A stretch of 64,000 nt of DNA from Cryptomeria japonica (taxonomy: Eukaryota > Streptophyta > Pinopsida > Cupressales > Cupressaceae), in NCBI RefSeq assembly GCF_030272615.1, contig NC_081409.1, forward strand, positions 244,401,924-244,465,923, given 5' to 3'. Below are positions 1 to 11,370 of the stretch, piece by piece. Below the pieces are notes generated by a model. The model was not told the origin of the DNA and did not search any database. It worked only from the letters and a program-made list of their open reading frames with translations. Position numbers and translations under genes: made by a program. Position 1 is the first letter of the stretch. Each line of letters starts with the position of its first letter.

Positions 1-410
1 ATATTAAGTCTCAGAACTATCACTATTTTCCTAATTCATAATCCATATGTACATATTCCTGATTTAACATGTATTTCTTACATATATTCCTAAAATGTTC
101 ATTAACCCATAATCACATATATTCCTACTAGGCATTGATATATATTCATTAACGCATGTTAGTACAAGTTCACTAGCATACAGTTTATACTTATTCCTTA
201 ATTCATGAAAACCATTCATTGATGTGTTCATTAAAGCATTTATTATCATAAATATTACATATACATTAATTACCTTCCTTCATTACCTATCTATTAGAAT
301 AATCATTCATTAATGCATATATTATAATATTGATTATTTACATCCATTAACTATTTATATTATAATAATTAATTAGTTATATCCATTAATATTAATATGT
401 ATAATATGGA
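1..410. other. AT-rich spacer
   Basis: Strongly AT-rich DNA with scattered short repeats of the type 'cattaatgcatatatt' and 'attaatattaat'. No credible coding frame, RNA gene or transposon end is visible. If the promoter proposed at 424-532 is real, this stretch would be the first intron of a leftward transcript. Confidence 0.6.
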
Positions 411-423
411 TCCTTTACTTACC

Positions 424-532
424 TGCAGCAGACGTGTCAGATGTGCTTGGCTCTGAGCCTGCTTTTTCTCCTCCCTTCACCTCTCCTTCCTTTTCTCCCC
501 AACCTTTGGCTACTTACTACTCCTTTTATATC
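424..532 (-). promoter_or_regulatory. Possible leftward core promoter and non-coding first exon
   Basis: Read on the minus strand, 532-523 is a good TATA box (gatataaaag). About 70-100 bases further on is a purine-rich leader that ends in a perfect plant splice donor, CAG|GTAAGT, with the exon/intron border at 423/422. The block 430-640 is far more GC-rich than the DNA on either side, which fits a transcribed unit. An imperfect palindrome lies just upstream (566-634). The transcript would leave the window to the left, so its product is unknown. It could equally be the promoter of an unrecognised LTR. The motif matches are seen directly; the function is inferred. Confidence 0.35.
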
Positions 533-565
533 CCATGAAGGGTTGTACCCCTCCACGGGTCCCCT

Positions 566-634
566 TTCGCATGAAGGGGTGCAGTGGTAATTGCAGCCCA
601 GGCTGTGATTACCATTGCACCACTTCGTGCGGAA
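566..634. repeat. Imperfect palindrome
   Basis: The inner arms 580-598 and 601-619 are inverted copies differing at three of 19 positions, and all three differences are C/T-type changes. The outer parts (566-579 and 620-634) also pair, with one indel. The whole unit can fold into a hairpin of about 33 bp with almost no loop. It sits directly upstream, on the minus strand, of the TATA-like box at 523-532. Confidence 0.7.
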
Positions 635-639
635 GTAAT

Positions 640-902
640 CGGGCCTAGTTAGTATAGTGTTGTGTTTGCATAATACTAGGGGTCATTTTGCCTTTTAAAT
701 AATGTATTTTTATTATTATTAAATATATTAAATATTAAATATCATTTCAATTAAATATATTAAATATTAAATATCATTTCATTTAAATATTTAAATATAT
801 TAAATGTATTTCCTTTATTTTTCATAAATTACTTATATTATTATTTTAATCATTTATTTATAATAACCTTATTAAATTAATCCATATATTAATATTATTA
901 AG
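640..902. other. AT-rich spacer before element A
   Basis: Very AT-rich. A 45-bp run with the core 'attaaatatattaaatatta' is duplicated in tandem around 710-790. No gene is seen. It abuts the proposed 5' LTR of element A. Confidence 0.6.
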
Positions 903-2560
903 TGTAGCATCGTAAATTGTACGCACTCGCTAGGGTGGTACAATTTCACACCTAGTTTAGCACCCGCCTTAGCGCATTTTGCATTCTGCATTGCATTTCT
1001 CCTTAAGCACTTGATTAATCAAATTAATTAGGTCTAAAGTCTTATTTCATCATTCTCTACATCATAAAGTAGGGCCCTTTCACTAAAGCGCGCCCTTCGC
1101 ATTTTATTCCTCCAATACATCACTTAATCAAAAACCCTAATTAAGTCCTATTTCGAACTTGGGGGCTTGGTTTCGGGGTCTAAACATCTCGAAATCACCT
1201 GTAACTTCGGGATTCTCTCTAAAATCATCATATCCGACAGCCCTGAAAATTTGGTGAAAAGTTGTCGGGACCATGGCGCCCATGCAACATGGTCCTGGAC
1301 ATTTTTCCCGAAATTTTGGGAGCACGATCCAATCATAAAATAAAGCTTAACCCCAAGAAATTGGCGGGATATTCAATCTCTAGGTTGGCCAAAATACGAA
1401 TTTACGACCTAGGGTTTCATACATAAAAGCTCTCTTTCCTCATTGGAAGGGATCCAATTTTTTGTTTCGAGGAACTGGATATGCAGTGAAAGAGCAGATC
1501 TTTGAAGACTTCAACAACACTCAACATCATTCTATCAAGCATCTATCAAATTCATTCATTCATCCAATTAGGGCTTGGAAGACATTGAAGAACAATAGGA
1601 GATTACCGACTGAAGATTGGCTTGTACTCCTCCCTTGAGGGTTGGGTATGATTTCATATTGTTTTCATGTCCTTACATAAGCTTTGATATATCATTTATT
1701 CATGCTTTAGATCACATTGCATCTTGATTTAGAGCATTTGCATTATCATTTACAAGTAATTAGGGTTTACTTTCTAGGTTGCTTTAGTTTGCTTTCTTGC
1801 ATTTTGGACCTTGCACACACACTAGGTCTGCACACACAATACATTTTACAAAACAACTTGGCTATTCGTGGAGGTGGAAATCACCAAAGCGGGGGTTTGA
1901 CTAAGGCAAAACCCTATATAGCCACCCTTCCCCCTTTTCAGATATTATTGCAGGTTTCGGGATTCGGACGACGCCGCAGGACACAGATCCGGAAAGAGGA
2001 GACTGAGACAGAACTTTGTGTGCAATTGCAGCTCAGAAGAATGGGACAGGAGCGCTGGGCGCCCTGGTCCTGCCAGGACAGGGGCGCTGGGCGCCCTGGT
2101 CCCTGGGACAGAGGCGCTGGGTGCCCTGGTCCTCCGGACAGACAGCTTTCCGACAGTTTCCAGACAGTGTTTCAGGGTGCAAAACAGTGGTTTCCGGTGC
2201 AGTTTTCAGGACAGTGGCGCCCGCGCCCCCGTCCCGAACATTTTCAGTCTGATTTCGACTCCAGGTACATATCTGCATTCTTATTTTATCCTTACATTTA
2301 CAGCTGTTCATTGTTTAATCTCAATTCTGCAAACTTGTTACTAGTTCATACTTACATTTCGAGGTTAGGGTTTGAACTTGTATCATTTTAGCTTTCAATT
2401 TCAACAAGGGAATAGAAATCCTAATAGATATCCCGTGGCTCTCTCTTTCACCAAAAGAAGTAGCCAACCGTGCGATATCTCTAGGCTCTTTCGTATTCCG
2501 CAATGTGTGTCAAAAGTTAGGATTAGGGTACATTGTCCTAGTCTCCCTTTTTCCCCTACA
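903..2560 (+). repeat. Probable 5' LTR of element A
   Basis: It starts TGTAG and ends CTACA, a perfect 5-bp inverted terminus, and is followed six bases later by a primer-binding-site-like sequence. A TATA-like stretch (cataaaag) lies near 1421-1430. The interval 2041-2230 is GC-rich and holds three copies of a GGGCGCCCTGGTCC-type motif; a related GGGACCATGGCGCCC sits at 1267-1281. There is no partner LTR for comparison, so the left boundary rests only on the inverted terminus. The open frames inside it are low-confidence and look incidental. Confidence 0.55.
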
Positions 2561-2565
2561 CATTT

Positions 2566-2583
2566 TGGTGAACCCGACGTGAA
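2566..2583 (+). other. Candidate primer binding site of element A
   Basis: TGGTGAACCCGACGTGAA begins with the TGG expected opposite a tRNA CCA end and lies six bases after the LTR terminus. This 'cattttgg' context is usual in Tat-like elements. I cannot name the tRNA from memory. Confidence 0.5.
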
Positions 2584-2730
2584 TCGATCATTGCTTCCTC
2601 TTGCATTGCATTTGTTAGATCTAGATCTAGATTTAGTGTGTTTTTCATTAAAAGAGAAAAAAGAAAAAAAAAAGGAGAGAACTTGTGTTTCTTTGCATTG
2701 TGTGTTTAAATTTTATGCAATCTTTTCAAA

Positions 2731-4641
2731 ATGTCAGATTTTTATTTGCAAAATGTTCATGCATTTGATGATTATTATGAGTATAGCCAAGATGAATTAG
2801 ATGAAGCTTTAGATGAGTTTTTAAACCCTAAGGATGCTAAACCTTCATTTTATCAAAAACTCATAAACCTTGTTACTATGCCATTTAGGTGTGATGAGAA
2901 AGATAAGTCGAATGATTCCTCTCAAGGATACATTCCTATCCACTCTTCCCCTGAATCTAGTAACATGGTTGTTTTCAATAATCCCCTCTATGAGGAGATG
3001 TCTCCTTTTGAATCAAAAGACAAACCTTTTAACCGATATGATTATGCTTTGTTGGATGATGCCCTTGATGACTTTGTGGCTTTGTCGAAACCTATAAACA
3101 AAAACAAGACCTCTAAGTTGGTTAACATGATAAATTTGAATGAATATAACAAGCCTCTCTTTGAAGTCCAAGGTGCTTATCCTTCTCCCACCTTTCAAAT
3201 TCCTAAGACTCCTCTCCTTACTGTCCAAGGGAGGTATGATCATGATTCCTTTTGTACTCCGAATAAACCAATCATTACCGTACAAGGAAGACAACCTATA
3301 AGTCCTTACAATTATGCTAAGCAAATAACTAGAGAGAGTTATCATGCGGTTGCCCATACTTATCATACCAGAAATAATAAGCAACCCAATCCTCCTCCTG
3401 TTATTCCAGTTTCGCTTCCTAATCCTCAACCAATTCTTCCTCAAGCTCCTCGTATTTCGCAAGTTATGGGTAAGGAATATGATCTCATAGAACAACTTAA
3501 AACTACCCCTGCTAAGATATCCCTTTGGGATTTGATTCAAACTTCTTCCGCTCATCATGGAATGTTACAAGATGCCTTGAAAGATTTGAATGTTCCTCCA
3601 CCGAATACATCTAGTAATATAGCATCTTTTGTTAACTCTGTGATGAATCCTAAACCTCAAATTGTGTTTACGCAAGATGAGTTGCCTACTAGTGAAGTCC
3701 AACAACAATATGATCCCTTGATGATTGTGGTTGTCATGAAAGACACTGCTATAAGATGAACACTAGTAGATAATGGCTCTGGCCTTAATGTGTGTAGCAT
3801 CAATCTATTGCATAAGATGAATGTGGATACATCTCTTATGGAGCCTGATTCTCGTTCTATTCGTGGCTTTGACAATGTGGCTAAGACTTCATTGGGTATC
3901 ATCACCTTACCTCTCACAGTGGGACCTGTTACTTTGCCTACTCCTATCCATGTTATGCCGGGAAATTTAACATACAACTTGTTATTAGGAAGGCCTTGGA
4001 TTCACAGCATGCAAGCTGTCCCCTCTACATTGCATAGACAAGTTAAATTCATCTATAACAATAAGACATATACTTTGATGGGAGATACTAATTTTCAAGC
4101 TTGTCTACAAACATCTAATTCCAAAGGAGATTCTTCTAAGCCATCCTCGTCTAGTGATGACTCTTTAAACAAGAAACCTATCGATGAGTCTTCGCTTTCC
4201 GATGATCAAAATCCTTGGGATGAATCTGGAATTCCTAAGGAAGATCCTTCTTGGCTTGAAACTACACATAAAAAGGATTTTGATCCTGAGAAGGTTCTCG
4301 TAGAAGATGATTGGGGATCTCTTGACTTTAACCCTACCTTTGTGGGTGAATATAAGATTCCTTCTAGAGAACTTAAAGTTGAAAAGAAGGAAGAAGCTGA
4401 AAATCACAAAGTTGGAAAGAAAGAAGAAACTAAAAGACAATCAACCCTGCCTGAAGCTATGAGTAATAATTTTGTGGCTGCTTCTCAAACTTCCTCTTCT
4501 CACATCTATAACTATGAAGAGTTTGATTCTTTGTCTTATGAAAAACCACCTTCTTTTCCTGAAATGGCTGATCGCTATGGTCGTGGTTTTCGCATTTTTG
4601 CTAAGCATGGGTATCATGGAAAAGGTTGTGGTGCTGACCTC
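2731..4641 (+). pseudogene. Element A: gag-proximal linker, aspartic protease and G-patch segment (broken)
   Basis: One frame, cut by a TGA at 3757-3759 and ending by frameshift near 4640. Residues 1-240 are unlike any gag core I know: acidic repeats, then three 'VQG' motifs. I see no Retrotrans_gag helix bundle and no CCHC knuckle. The stretch around 3470-3590 (motifs KEYDLIEQL, KISLWDLI) matches the conserved linker found just before the protease in Tat elements. The protease follows: a VDNGSG site at about 3766, where DGG or DSG would be usual, and the conserved LLLGRPWIH near the end of the fold (about 3984). A G-patch-like motif (YGRGFRIFAKHGY) lies at about 4576. The frame continues one register over in the pol segment. 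Confidence 0.8.
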
Positions 4642-4646
4642 TAGAG

Positions 4647-7600
4647 ACTAATTTTCAACATTATGCCTTTGGACTTGGCTATAATCCCTGTAGACGTACT
4701 AAAGCCTCTAAAAGACCATGCATTAGTGTTAATGTCGTCTCTACATCTTTATCAATACAACACCCTGAGTATATTGATGAGGATTCTTCGGGTGATTGTG
4801 CTCTAGATATCTTCCCTACCGACAACGCTTTAGCTGAGTTCTTGGGAGCCTATGACACTCTTCCTCATTATCATCACAATAGGGGACTCCCTTATTGTTT
4901 GAACACTGAAGCTTATTTTGGAAAAGAGATTGATAATGATAAGACTGTGAAAGAATTCCCTCAGTTAAAGGATACTCCTCAACAAAGTAATCTCCTCATA
5001 AGTGATACCCTTGATGTTAAGATGGATCCTTGCAACAAAGAAAAAATCATTAAAATTGGAAAATGTTTGGATGAAGAGGAACAGAAACAATATGAAGAAC
5101 TATTGCATGAATTCCCTGAGATTTTTGCTTGGGCATATTCTGACATGCCTGGTATAGATCCTAAGATTGTTACTCATAATATCGTCTTAGTACCTAATGC
5201 TAAGCCCGTGAAACAAAAGATTCGAAAAATGAATCCTAAGATAGCTCTGCTTGTTAAAGCTAAGATTGAAAAGTTATTGGAGGCTGGATTTATCCGCCCT
5301 ATTGACTATTCCCCATGGATTTCAAACATTGTCGCTGTGGCTAAACCAGATAACAAAATAAGAATGTGTACCGACTTTCGGGATCTAAATGAGGCTTCTT
5401 TAAAAGATGATTTCCCTCTTCCAAACATTGATATGATAGTTGATTCTACGGCAGGACATGCCCTCTTATCCTTCATGGATGGTTTTTCAGGCTACAATCA
5501 AATTTTCATTAACCCTCAAGATCAATACAAAACCGCTTTCACCACTCCTTGGGGTACGTTTTGTTGGATAATGATGCCTTTTGGACTTAAAAATGCCAGT
5601 GCAACTTATCAACGAGCGATGACCCTTATCTTTCATGATTATATGCATAAGATTTTAGAGGATTACGTTGATGATATTTTGGCTAAATCCTTTCTTCGCA
5701 TGGATCATGTTAAAGTCCTTCGTCAAATCTTCGAAAGAATTTGTAAATATCACATGCGCTTGAATCCCCGAAAATGTGTTTTTGGTGTGGATAGTGGAAA
5801 ACTATTAGGGTTCATAGTTTCGCATCGTGGGATTGAGGTGGACACTAAGAAAATAGATGCTATTGTTAACATGCCACCTCCTCGAAATGTATCTCAACTT
5901 AAAAGCTTACAAGGAAAGATTCAAGCTATTCGTAGGTTTGTGTCTCAACTTGCTGATCGTACCTTTCCTTTTACTCAACTTCTTAAAAAGGATATCACTT
6001 TTCAGTGGAATGAGGATTGTCAACAAGCATTTGAAGATTTGAAAGTGTATTTAGCTAGTCCTCCTATTCTTCAACCTGCTGAACCTTCTAAACCCTTTAT
6101 CCTGTATACAGCTGCTTCTTCTCATGCTCTCGCAGCATTGTTAGCACAACATGATAAAGATGGTAAGGAGTGTCCGGTGTATTACATAAGTCGTACCTTA
6201 CTCGATTATGAGACCCGATATTCTGTGATAGAAAGACAATGCTTGGCCGTGGTGTTTGCGACTCAGAAATTGAGACATTATCTTTTAAATTCAGAAGTCC
6301 ATGTCATGGTTAAGTTTGATCCGTTGAAGCATCTTTTCTCTAAAACTGATTTATCAGGACGTCTCACTAAGTGGGTTATGATGTTAACTGAATTTGACCT
6401 TAAATTTGTTTCACAAAGAGCAATTAAAGGACAAGCGTTGACTGATCACTTAGTTGAGGCTCCTTCACCTTTTTCATTCCCTAACCCTGAGTCCTTTCCT
6501 GATGACTTCATTCTTTCTATAGAGAAAGATGAAACTTGGGAGTTATATTTTGATGGCTCTAAGTGTCGTACGGGATCGGGGGCAGGTGTTGTTTTGGTTT
6601 CTCCTACAAAGAAACCTATTCCCTTATCATATCGTCTAAATTTCCTGTGTACCAATAACATTGCTGAGTATGAGGCTCTTATAGCAGGAATAAAAGCAGC
6701 CCTAGCTCTTAATATAAAACACATACATATCTATGGAGATTCGCAATTAATTATAAGACAAGTAACAGGAATATATCAAGCAAAACAAGACAAATTATCA
6801 CAATATAAAGACCTTGCTATATCTTTATTACAAAATTTCGATTCTTATACCATGGAACCTGTCCCTCGAAAAGATAACCGACATGCGGATGTGATGGCAT
6901 GTGTGGCTTCGTTAGTATCTTTAGAGGACCCTATGGTCGATCTTAACTTCGTTATTCATAATCTTACTTCTCTAGCTATTGAAGATGATTCTAGCTTGGT
7001 AACATGTTGTGACTTTGTAGACTCAGATGAATGGTTCTCGCATATTGTAAGATATTTGACCGATGGTACCTTCCCTGATTCTGCTAATAGGAACACTAGG
7101 GCTAGAATCCGAAAGCTGTCTGCTAGGTATATCATCCTTTCTAATGTCCTTTATCGAAGGGGTTATGATGGTCTTCTTCTTCGTTGTCTTAACAAGTTGG
7201 AAATCCCTGTTGCTCTTGAAGAGGCACATTCGGGTGCCTGTGGGGGGCATTTTGGGGGCAAATCCCTGGTTCATAGGTTGCTTCGTATGGGATACTATTG
7301 GCAAACTATGCAGAAGGATTCCTTCTCATTTGTTAAGAAATGTCACCAATGTCAACAACACAATAATCTGATTCATGCTCCTGCCCAAGAACTTCGTTCT
7401 CAAGTAGCTTCTTGGCCTTTCTCTGCATGGGGTTTGGATCTTATTGGAAAAATTTCTCCTCCTTCATCTCAAGGACACACCTTCATTTTAACCGCAACAG
7501 ATTAGTTTACGAAGTGGGTAGAGGCTATTCCCCTTCGCTCTACTACTGCTGAAGTGATTTGTCAATTTCTTCTAGAAAACATTATTTCTCGATTTGGGAT

Positions 7601-8291
7601 ACCTTCCACTATTATCTCAGATAATGGAACATCATTTAAGAACAAGGACGTGAAGAAATTCCTTGAGAAGTATCATATCAAACATCGATTTTCTACACCG
7701 TATTACCCTCAGTCAAATGGTCAAGCCGAACCATCCAATAAGATAATTGAGCAAATTCTTCGTAAAATCATAAATAAGCATGGTAAGGATTGGAGTAACC
7801 AGCTAATCTACGCTCTTTGGGCCTACCGAATGAGTGTACGAATTGCTACAGGAACTACTCCTTATAATCTTGTTTATGGTGCTGACGCTCTTATGCCCTT
7901 AGAGTTAGAAATTCCATCACTTAGGGTTTCTCTTAAAGGTATAGTAGATGATGACTCCTATAGAGAACAACGACTTCAACAGCTTGAGATGCTTGATGAA
8001 CAGCGTATAAACGCTCTTGAGCATATTCAAGCGTATCACAAAACTCTACAGCGAAGCTATAATGATAAGGTCATTCAACGTTCCTTCTCAGTAGGTGATT
8101 TAGTCCTTTATGAGAATCAGCGCAATGTGAATGCCTTGCCGGCCGAAAAGGGAAAATTTAGTCCTAATTGGCTTGGACCATATATCGTTATTGAGGATTA
8201 TGGATCAAGTGCTTACAAAATAGCGGATGTAGACGGTACGCCTCTTAAAGAACCTATTAATGCTATGCACCTGCGTAGATATTATGTTTAA
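4647..8291 (+). pseudogene. pol: Element A pol: RT, RNase H, second RNase H, integrase (one in-frame TAG)
   Basis: An open frame of about 1,215 codons with a single TAG at 7503-7505, inside the integrase core. RT spans roughly 5180-5830, with FRDLNEA, FGLKNASATYQ and the catalytic YVDD at 5664-5675. The RT-linked RNase H (about 6080-6300) keeps the fold but has TAAS where TDAS is usual, so its first catalytic Asp is gone. A second, archaeal-type RNase H (6535-6930) keeps all its acidic residues: YFDGS, AEYEAL, YGDSQL and HAD. Integrase shows an HHCC zinc site (about 7225-7360) and DDE residues in WGLDLIG, ISDNGTS and GQAEPSNK. The C-terminal part ends at 8291. Dual RNase H marks the Tat lineage. 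Function is lost through the TAG and the upstream frameshift. Confidence 0.9.
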
Positions 8292-8889
8292 TTCTTCATT
8301 TTTTTCATCTATCTTCTTTTTCAATTCTTCAACATTGGATAATATGTTAGTATTTCTTAATTAAAGAAAAATAGAACTAAATGTTATGTTAATCTATATT
8401 GCTTCATTCCTGACAAGCATGTCTTCTTACTTTATAGTTTGTCTTGAATTCATTTATATAAATTGTAAAAGATTTACATTTTTCATTATGCTAGCATATT
8501 ATACAATGTCTTTATGTGTTAAGTAGAATCGTATCATGTTGTGTTTAAGTTCAAAATTAAATCACATTAGTTATATGATTCTTAGACTTAATGCATATTT
8601 CTTCCTTATCATCAATGTCGTACTTGATTAAATATTTTAATTAAGTCACACATGTATCAATTTAATCATGGAGCATTGAGAAATCAATCACATAGAAATT
8701 AAATTCTGAATATACATGTACATTTACCAAATGTATTAGATTTAATCAAAACAAAATATACATTGTTTTAGGCATTAAAGATAACACACTTGAGACAGAA
8801 CGAGAAGCATGTATATATACATATATATGTGTGGATCGTGTACAAACATAGGTCACTGTATATCCAAAATGTGATCTCTCTCTTACATC
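8292..8889. other. AT-rich spacer between integrase and antisense gene
   Basis: No coding frame. It holds a short (ta)n-rich tract at 8810-8836 (tatatatacatatatatgtg). It probably contains the 3' untranslated regions of the converging pol and PMD genes. No polypurine tract or LTR start was recognised. Confidence 0.5.
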
Positions 8890-9097
8890 ATACAATCATC
8901 TCCTATCCCTAGGGCTAGTGGCTGGAGAGTGTCGACTGGATGCTCCCTCCTGATCTGGCCGTGGAGGTGGACCCATGGGTGTGTAGCGCGATACAGATCA
9001 TGATTGACTCCGAGAGGAACTCCTACGATCCCTATCCATGAGGATCGCATGATAGGTGGTAGCCTCGGTCTGGGCCGCTACTAGATCTCGCCGCACC

Positions 9098-9300
9098 TAC
9101 TGGAGGTCCTCTGATAAGACTCTCTCTCTCTGCCCCGCCTGCTGGAGGTCCTCTGATAAGACTCTCTCTCTCTGCCCCGCCTGATGGAGATCCTCTGATA
9201 GGACTCTCTCTCTGCCGCGCCTGATGGAGATCCTTTGATAGGACTCCCTCTCTCTGCCGCGCCTGACGGAGATCCTCTGATAGGATTCTCTCTCTCTCCC
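9098..9300 (-). repeat. Five-copy 42-bp minisatellite in the PMD gene tail
   Basis: Five tandem units of about 40-42 bp. Each contains 'ggaggtcctctgataagact' or a close variant, followed by a (ct)n run. Because 42 is divisible by three, the array encodes a 14-residue repeat on the minus strand of the type RERVLSEDLQQAGQ, which has the heptad spacing of a coiled coil. Later units carry indels that shift the frame. Confidence 0.8.
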
Positions 9301-11297
9301 TCCATATATCTACCTATAATCGGAATGGGAAAAACAAATCCTCATGCTGACCCGCGTTCCCCTGAGGCCTGTAGGTAATCTGTGAGGAACTAGGAATCTG
9401 TGCTATCATGGAGATGTCTGTCATTTCCTGCTGAATCAAGGAACGCCAGTCCTGCACATTAGCTGTGGCAGTAGAATAGATCTTTGTTAGTACCATTCTA
9501 TATCATCAAAGCATTAATCAATCAATATAAACCTACTATACCTGGATCTCCCTCGCGCCAGTAGGGATCATGATATGGTAGCATCTATGACTGGGAACCG
9601 CTAGGCTCCCCTCGCTCGAATACTCTATCCACGATGGGTGTAGGCTGGATGGTACTGGTGACAGGTCTCTGTATCGCCTCCTGTTCCTCCTGTTGGGGAA
9701 TAAAAGGTGGATCCAGAGCTATGGTATCGTCTCCTGAATGGTGGGGAGCTACATCCGACTCCTCCTCATCATCTCTATCATCCTCCTCATCGTCCTCCTC
9801 ATCATCCTTGTCCTCATCCGCGTCATCACCTGCATCCTCCTCGTCCTCCTCTCTATCTGCATCCTCGTCCTCCTCCTCCTCGTCACTAGGCTGATCGTCT
9901 GTAGGTGGATCAGGATCTTCCGCCTCCTCATGACCCTCTCCCTCATCTGGCTCCTCTGACCTGGATCCCTCGTCCTCGTCTCGGTCTCCATGTCTCCATG
10001 GGCCTGGATAGCCTGTCGGATGATCTGGTGGAAAGATAGGACCTGGATATGATCTCATGAACCATGAAACATATCTACGCTGTGCTCCAGGCTCTGCAGA
10101 ATAGTCAGTGACTACATCCTGATCTGATCCCTCCAAGTCTGTCATCTCGATATCATCCACCGTCGGTCTCGCTACTGCTCTAGGTCTGGGAAGGACCCGT
10201 GAGTGTCGAGTATAGATGGGCACATCAGCTGGAACACACTGCTCTAGTCCGAACTGCCTCCGTACTCGGTCGAAGTAGAAAGGGACTATGATGTGTGCAT
10301 ATCATCCTCGCAGTAGGCAGTTCCTCTGTAAACATGCTAACTGTCTCTCCATACCATCCCATCTGTGCATCAGTAGGTAAGGTCTCCACACTATCACCTC
10401 GGATGTCAGTCTGTCAATAGTCACTCTCCAATACAACAAATCCCCAAATCTCCACTCGCTGGTCAGTGGATAAGCGAACACCCTAGGTCGCTCGCTCGCT
10501 ATACTCAGTGGATAGCCGACGGGCCTGGTGCATGTGAAGTGCTCTAAGATCCACACCTGCAGAAGTGTGCATGTCATCAAACTACAACCCTGTCCGAATA
10601 CATACTCCTCAAGGTCGTGATAGAGATGTGCAAGCATACTCTGACCCCATGCATAAACTCTCCTATGTCTCTCCATCCCTCTGATACACCATGTGAGGCC
10701 CCCATGCATGTGTGTCCCTCGCCCATTAGGGCAGATGGCTAGTGCTATGATGGCTATCATGAGGCGTCTCAGAAGTGGTATCTCTCCTGTAGGATGTAAG
10801 AGCCAGCTGATCATGATACGACCTCTCGTCTCGCTCGGCATGACTCTCCCTATGCAGTACATCTGCTCCCTCTGATGATCCTCTGCTACCTGATCAGTCG
10901 CATATGTGACTGTCTCTCCTCTGATAGGAAGACGCAGTATACGGTACACATCCTCGAGTGTGACCGTCAGCTCTCCTACCGGAAGGTGAAAGGTACAGGT
11001 GTCAGGATCCCATCTCTCCATCAGTGCCATCAGCATCGCAGGATGAAATCGAATGGCCGGCATAAGAATCATGTACCACAATCCTACTATCGATAGGGTG
11101 TCTCTCTCTGACTGAGTCAGCCGTGGAATCTGGTCTCGCAAAGTGCGAAGGATGTGTCCCGCTATGTGCTCTCTCATGTACGGGAGACCCTACAAAATGA
11201 AAACATGACCAAAATCAGTACTCAATCATCGAAATCACAAATGCAAACTGTTGAACATTGAATGCTTGCCTTGTAACCCCTCGCCAGGCCCTGATTG

Positions 11298-11370
11298 GGG
11301 ACCATGGCGCCCTGTCAGGGACCATGGCGCCCTGGGGGGACCAGGGCGCCCCTCAGGGACCAGGGCGCCC
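11298..11370. repeat. Four-copy GGCGCC repeat inside the PMD intron
   Basis: GGGACCATGGCGCCC occurs at 11298-11312 and 11318-11332. GGGACCAGGGCGCCC occurs at 11337-11351 and 11356-11370. Spacing is 19-20 bp. All lie within the proposed intron 11463-11190 of the antisense PMD gene. The same 15-mer occurs at 1267-1281 in the LTR of element A, and the reverse form occurs three times at 2057-2132. Confidence 0.85.

Noticed and set aside
9634-9894. Ser-rich plus-strand frame
   Set aside because: It is the reverse complement of the Asp/Glu codons of the PMD acidic tail; composition explains it fully.
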